From: Haematococcus lacustris
Taxonomy: Eukaryota; Chlorophyta; Chlorophyceae; Chlamydomonadales; Haematococcaceae
NCBI GenBank assembly: GCA_030144725.1
Contig: JASKMD010000012.1
Location: forward strand, 4,435,387 to 4,499,386
DNA length: 64,000 nucleotides
Reading direction: 5' to 3'
The translations under genes and the position numbers were made by a program. Of this stretch, positions 59,923 through 64,000 are shown one piece after another. Below the pieces are notes generated by a model. The model ran no database searches and was not told the DNA's origin. It saw only the letters and a list, made by a program, of their open reading frames with translations. Positions within the stretch are counted from its first letter, which is position 1. The number at the start of each line of letters is the position of its first letter.

Positions 59923-60927
59923 ATGCTGATCACTTCTGGCCGCTCCCTGCTTTGCTTGGCCATCCGATACAACCGCAGCACTCGCACAGCTCGCAGCGTA
60001 GTCAGGCCCATGGCAACCACTGCCAATGCTGCAGCGGACGGAGTAGCTGCTCAGCTCAGGCTGGGTGTCAAGGCGTCCCTCACCAGCGACCCCGAGGCCG
60101 TGTTGCAGTCCGTTCGTGAGCTTGTCAAGCAGACGCAGGCCAGCTTCCTCATCCCGTCGACGGCCTGTTCGTGGCAGCCGGGCGTGCCAGGGCCCGTGAC
60201 GGACGCCTACAGCTGCTGCTCAAGCACACTGGAGGAGGTGCACGCTGCAATGGAGCAGCAGCTGGGTGGAAAGCACGACAGCACGCGCCGAGTCCAGGCT
60301 ATCCTTGCCAGCAGCCTGTACAATGCAGGACACTGGCAGCGCGCCTTCTCCCTCATGCACAGCGTGTACAAGCTGCAGCTCGAGCTGGACACCACAGAAG
60401 CCAGTGAGCTCCTGGCACAAGTGTCCAGCCGCCTGGGACCCATTGCGTGTGCAGCTGGTGAGCACCAGATAGGCTTCTCAGCTGCCCTGCTGGCCCTGGA
60501 CTACTTCTCTGAGCACAGCAGTGATGGTTCCCAGCTGGACATGCTGCTGGTTAAGGAAGGCATTGCCGCAGCAGGTGATGGCTTGAGCTTTACTGGCAGG
60601 GCAGTGAGCAATAGCGCTCAGGCTATGCAGCTCAGTATGGCCCTGGTGGGGCCCTCCCATCCCCGCACCATCAACATCATGTTCAACCATGCCTTGAGCT
60701 TGCTTCGGGACGACCAGCCTGGAGCGGCAGAGCCACTGTGGCAGCAGCTGGTGGATCGCTGCCGCCAGAGCTACGGCATGGAGTCTGCTGACACCCAGAC
60801 TGCTTTTGCTGGGCTGGCTGAGAGCAAGGGGATGCTGGACCAGCCACCCAGAAGCAGCGCTCCCAACCCACTCTCTCTGCATGCTTCCATGAAGTGGCGG
60901 CTGCCCCTGCTGCCTGTCCTGCTGTGA
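59923..60927 (+). CDS. TPR-like helical repeat protein, probably organelle-targeted
   Basis: Intronless frame of 334 codons from a true ATG. The first about 30 residues (MLITSGRSLLCLAIRYNRST) lack acidic residues and are Arg/Ser-rich, as in mitochondrial or plastid presequences. The rest is helical and Ala/Leu-rich, with TPR-like pairs (AILASSLYNAGHWQRAFSLM, MFNHALSLLRDDQPGAAEPL, QQLVDRCRQSYGMESADTQT) resembling kinesin-light-chain type repeats. No catalytic motif. A TGTAA motif at 61335-61339 is a plausible poly(A) signal about 410 bp downstream. Function unknown. Confidence 0.75.
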   Translation: MLITSGRSLLCLAIRYNRSTRTARSVVRPMATTANAAADGVAAQLRLGVKASLTSDPEAVLQSVRELVKQTQASFLIPSTACSWQPGVPGPVTDAYSCCSSTLEEVHAAMEQQLGGKHDSTRRVQAILASSLYNAGHWQRAFSLMHSVYKLQLELDTTEASELLAQVSSRLGPIACAAGEHQIGFSAALLALDYFSEHSSDGSQLDMLLVKEGIAAAGDGLSFTGRAVSNSAQAMQLSMALVGPSHPRTINIMFNHALSLLRDDQPGAAEPLWQQLVDRCRQSYGMESADTQTAFAGLAESKGMLDQPPRSSAPNPLSLHASMKWRLPLLPVLL

Positions 60928-62280
60928 GCTTCCCACCACCCACCAGCCTGCCATCAGCATCCTGCCACACATCCACATTGTCTAGGATGCACTGAATCAT
61001 TGTGACTACGAGACCTGCCCTGTTGCATTGCATTGACTGAACTGAAGCCGTAGAATTGGCCGCACACAGAGACAAAGCATGTTGAGATGTCATCTGACTT
61101 GGTGAACTGACAACAACTGGTGCCATACTTTGCACACCTGGGGGAAGTATGGAGTGCAGCATGTGCTTTGTGACACTCGTGTTGGCTGGTGTAAAGAGGC
61201 CAGCTTTGAGTTTGGAGAAGGGCATGCTGCTGGTGTGAGCAGACTTGCATGGACTTGTGGCGCGATCACAACATCAGACATTGGAATGCAAGACTACGGT
61301 GGACATTTGTGACCCTGTTCGCGGATCAGATCCTATGTAAACATTTGGTCGGTAAGCAGCTGTCCCGGAGCTTGTGCGATTGCGCGTGTGCAGCAGCTAC
61401 CGCTGTGTCGCGTGCACAAGCCACACGCAATCTAGGCAACTGCAGCTGCTCGTGCTACATTTATGTCAGAGGTCGCGCACTGTCTGATTTCATATGTCAT
61501 GCTGAATGGGTTGTGTTTGACTGTCTCGTGTAGCTCAGCTGTGCAGAGCTTAGTCTTAAAGCCATCTATTGCATGAACATTGCCACCCCCATGTTGGGGA
61601 TTGATGCAGTTGCCACTGCTGTGCTCCTGACGTGGTCTCATCCTAGTTCCAGAGCCCCTGAGCCAGCGCATGTTGGCCATCATATTGGACATGAGGTCGG
61701 GCTCCTCCCACATCGCGCATTATCCATCGGGTTAAACGGGGACTCATTGCTACTGGGTTACCGTACATCAAGTCCGCAGGCTCGGCAGGGCCGGATACCC
61801 GGCAACAGTCTCAACCAGCTCAGCGTGTGCCTCAGCGCAGCCGCACTCCGGCGGTCCAATGGGAGGGGTGACCAGCAGCTGGAAGTAGGTGCCACCCAGG
61901 TGCAGCGAGGTGCAGCAGCAGAGGCTCCTTGATGAACGCGTCGCGAGTGTACCACGTCTGCTGTGTTAGAGCTGCCACAAGCTGCCAAGCAAAAACATAT
62001 TCCCCAGCCGCACGCCTGCCGACCGCCTTGAGCAGCGCCACATTGCCGCAACCACTTGCCGATCCGACGGCCTGTTATGGTTTGAATACCTCGATGATAC
62101 CCAACAACAGGTCCCGACACATGGCGCCACCCAGTGAGTAACACATCAACAACGTGCACTGACTGGACCAAACAGTTGTCGAATGATATGGGTTATACCT
62201 CCGCAACTGTCCTCAAAGACGGCTGTGTCATAATCCCTTCCCCGCCACCTGCCCTCGTCCTCACAGCCCACATTCACACA
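60928..62280. other. 3' UTRs and intergenic DNA between convergent genes
   Basis: Holds the 3' UTR of the TPR-like gene (to about 61350) and that of EF-Tu. A minus-strand stretch near 61830-62040 is open (VALLKAVGRRAAGEYVFAWQ) but has no recognisable family and no coherent start, so I leave it unassigned. Confidence 0.35.
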
Positions 62281-63967
62281 TCACTCAATCACTTTGGACA
62301 CCACACCAGCTCCCACCGTCCGCGCGCTGTCGCGGATGGCAAACCGCAGACCGGCATCCATGCCAACTGGCAACTGCAACTCAATGGTGGCTCGGAAGTT
62401 GTCGCCAGGCATCACCATCTGGACGCCCTGAAGAGTGACGCGACCTGCGGCGCCACCCGCAAGCCGCCGGTCAACAACAAGGCGTATGCACCCTGACCCA
62501 AACGCACGAGCTGTGCACACATCTGCAGGCGGGCGTGCTGGATCAGTTGTGGTACTGGCGTGCATGCAAAGCGTCACTTCAAACCCACCAACGACATCGG
62601 CTGTTCTAAAGAAGAATTGCGGGCTGTAGGTAGAGGTGAAGGGGCTGTGGCGCCCACCCTCTTCTTTGGTGAGTGCGTAGATCTCTGCCTCAAACTTCTG
62701 CACAAACAAACGACACCACACAAGCATTTGCACACTGCAGGGAGGTCACTGATGCCCCGCACATGGCTCACACCCATGCGCCCATGCACCCCATCAAACC
62801 TTGTATGTCTTGACACTGCCAGGCTTGCAGGCCACCTGGCCACGTACGATGTCTTCCCGCTTAAGCCCACGCAGCAGCAGACCCACGTTTTCTCCAGCTT
62901 GCCCCTGAACATCACACAGCCCCAAGTGCAGGCTAGTGGCCACCCTAACAGGCCGGCAAGCAGGTGGATGGCCGGCCTGCAGACTGACCTGCAAAGAGCC
63001 TTACTATATGCCTGTGGCTGCCCGCCCTGTTCTGTCCACCCTGTCCTTCCCATGCCTTTTTACCTGGCTAGCTTATCCCTGGTTCTCTCCCCTCACTGCT
63101 TACCCCTGACTGACTAGACCTGCCCAGCCCAGCCCTCTGCCAAGAGCCCGGACCCACTTCAGCCCGACTAGACCGACCCCATCCATCCCAACCGCTAACC
63201 CCTGACCTGGCTCAGGGACTTCTTGAACATCTCCACCCCAGTTACAGTTGTCTTGATGGTGGGTTTGAGGCCCACCAGCTCAATATCATCCCCAGGCTTG
63301 ATGATCCCTGCAGCCAGAGCAGGACAGGGCAGCTGTGCCTTGCCTGCCATTGCAATGTGCAGGGACTACATCTGTACCCTGATGTCCCCTGCTGCCATTT
63401 GCTGCCGGCTGTGGCCGTTGCCTGTTGTTGCCTGCTGCTGGTTACTGCCGCAACCTTACCTGAGGGCAGGCTGCATAGCATGTGCTGCATAGTCAACTGC
63501 CTGCTGCCTGCTGCTTGCCACCTGAGGGGGCTGTTTACAAATCAGTCGCAACCACAACACAACATTTTGGACACTGCCTCACAGAGCAAATTACGAGTTT
63601 TCACCCCCCCCTCCCTTTGTCACACCTCACTATCACACTGTCACACTGCCCAGCTGATCTGATCTAATCTGCTGAGCTGACCCAGGCTCAGCTTATGGCA
63701 GTGATCAGCCCATCCTATCATCCTATCAGGCCCGCCCACCCACCTTTCTCAATCCGCCCAGTGGCCACCGTGCCCCTGCCGGCAATGCTGAAGGTGTCCT
63801 CTATTGACATGGAGAAGGGCAGGTCCAGGCTGCGCTGGGGCAGTGGGATGTAGGTGTCCACCGCCCGCATCAGCTTCAGGATGGACTCACGGCCAAGCTC
63901 CGGCTTCTCCCCCTTCATGGCACACAGGGCCGAGCCGCGGATGATGGGGATGTCATCGCCCGGGTAC
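62281..63967 (-). CDS. TUFM: Mitochondrial elongation factor Tu, C-terminal part; gene continues beyond the window end
   Basis: GTPase that delivers aminoacyl-tRNA to the mitochondrial ribosome. Exons in coding order: 63744-63967, 63207-63307, 62800-62904, 62589-62697, 62281-62444; phases agree (233 codons plus stop). It covers the end of the G domain ([19 protein letters not shown]), domain 2 ([52 protein letters not shown]) and domain 3 ([40 protein letters not shown]). Chlorophyte plastid EF-Tu is normally plastid-encoded, so a nuclear copy with introns is taken as mitochondrial. The GTP-binding N-terminus lies outside the window. Confidence 0.94.
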
Positions 63968-64000
63968 CTGGGAGGGGGCTGCCAGGGGTCAGGCTACGGA

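Noticed and set aside
61758..62171. Minus-strand 137-codon frame as a gene
   Set aside because: No start in good context, no family resemblance, adjoining frames equally open; probably the EF-Tu 3' UTR region.

Overview
This window reads as nuclear DNA of a green alga, most likely a chlorophyte of the class Chlorophyceae. It is GC-rich and its genes carry many short GT-AG introns. The proteins are of plant or algal type: plastid-type ATP sulfurylase, organellar malic enzyme, mitochondrial EF-Tu, CLC channel, UNC-50 and a STAT-type SH2 protein. Chlorophyte-style TGTAA polyadenylation motifs are present, along with Copia and chromodomain Gypsy retrotransposons and many very long GC-rich tandem arrays. 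Exon structures were worked out by hand from conserved protein motifs, GT(or GC)-AG borders and phase continuity. The species cannot be named from the sequence.

Layout. 1-5260: 5' part (254 codons) of a malic enzyme gene on the minus strand, whose last visible intron is filled by a 1.1-kb hexamer array. 5497-13300: repeat-rich block with a 3' fragment of a Fanzor-like element and two tandem units of a dispersed 'family A' repeat. The second unit is split by an intact Ty1/copia element (7188-12213). 13986-14185: 200-bp palindromic element. 15352-21573: intact Ty3/gypsy chromovirus on the minus strand with a CCTTC target duplication, a -1 frameshift site and an extra ATG-less ORF before gag. 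22033-22167: relative of the palindromic element. 22692-27164: complete 12-exon ATP sulfurylase. 27981-29515: third family A copy containing a 950-bp pentamer array. 30580-33243: UNC-50 (5' end lost in a 500-N gap). 33937-37999: CLC chloride channel (3' end lost in the same gap). 38805-42700: Fanzor-like pseudogenes and intergenic DNA. About 43222-56515: a large gene for a STAT-type SH2 protein whose introns hold a 3.3-kb 13-bp satellite, GCCC arrays and two more Fanzor-like remnants. 59432-59794: another Fanzor 3' fragment between 21-bp direct repeats. 59923-60927: intronless TPR-like gene. 62281-64000: 3' part of mitochondrial EF-Tu on the minus strand.

The host genes do not form a pathway; they are ordinary housekeeping and transport genes embedded in mobile DNA. 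The most unusual material is a dispersed family of Fanzor (eukaryotic TnpB-like) remnants with a conserved non-coding 3' block that outlives the coding region, the unconventional 5' organisation of the Gypsy element, and intronic tandem arrays of extreme length.
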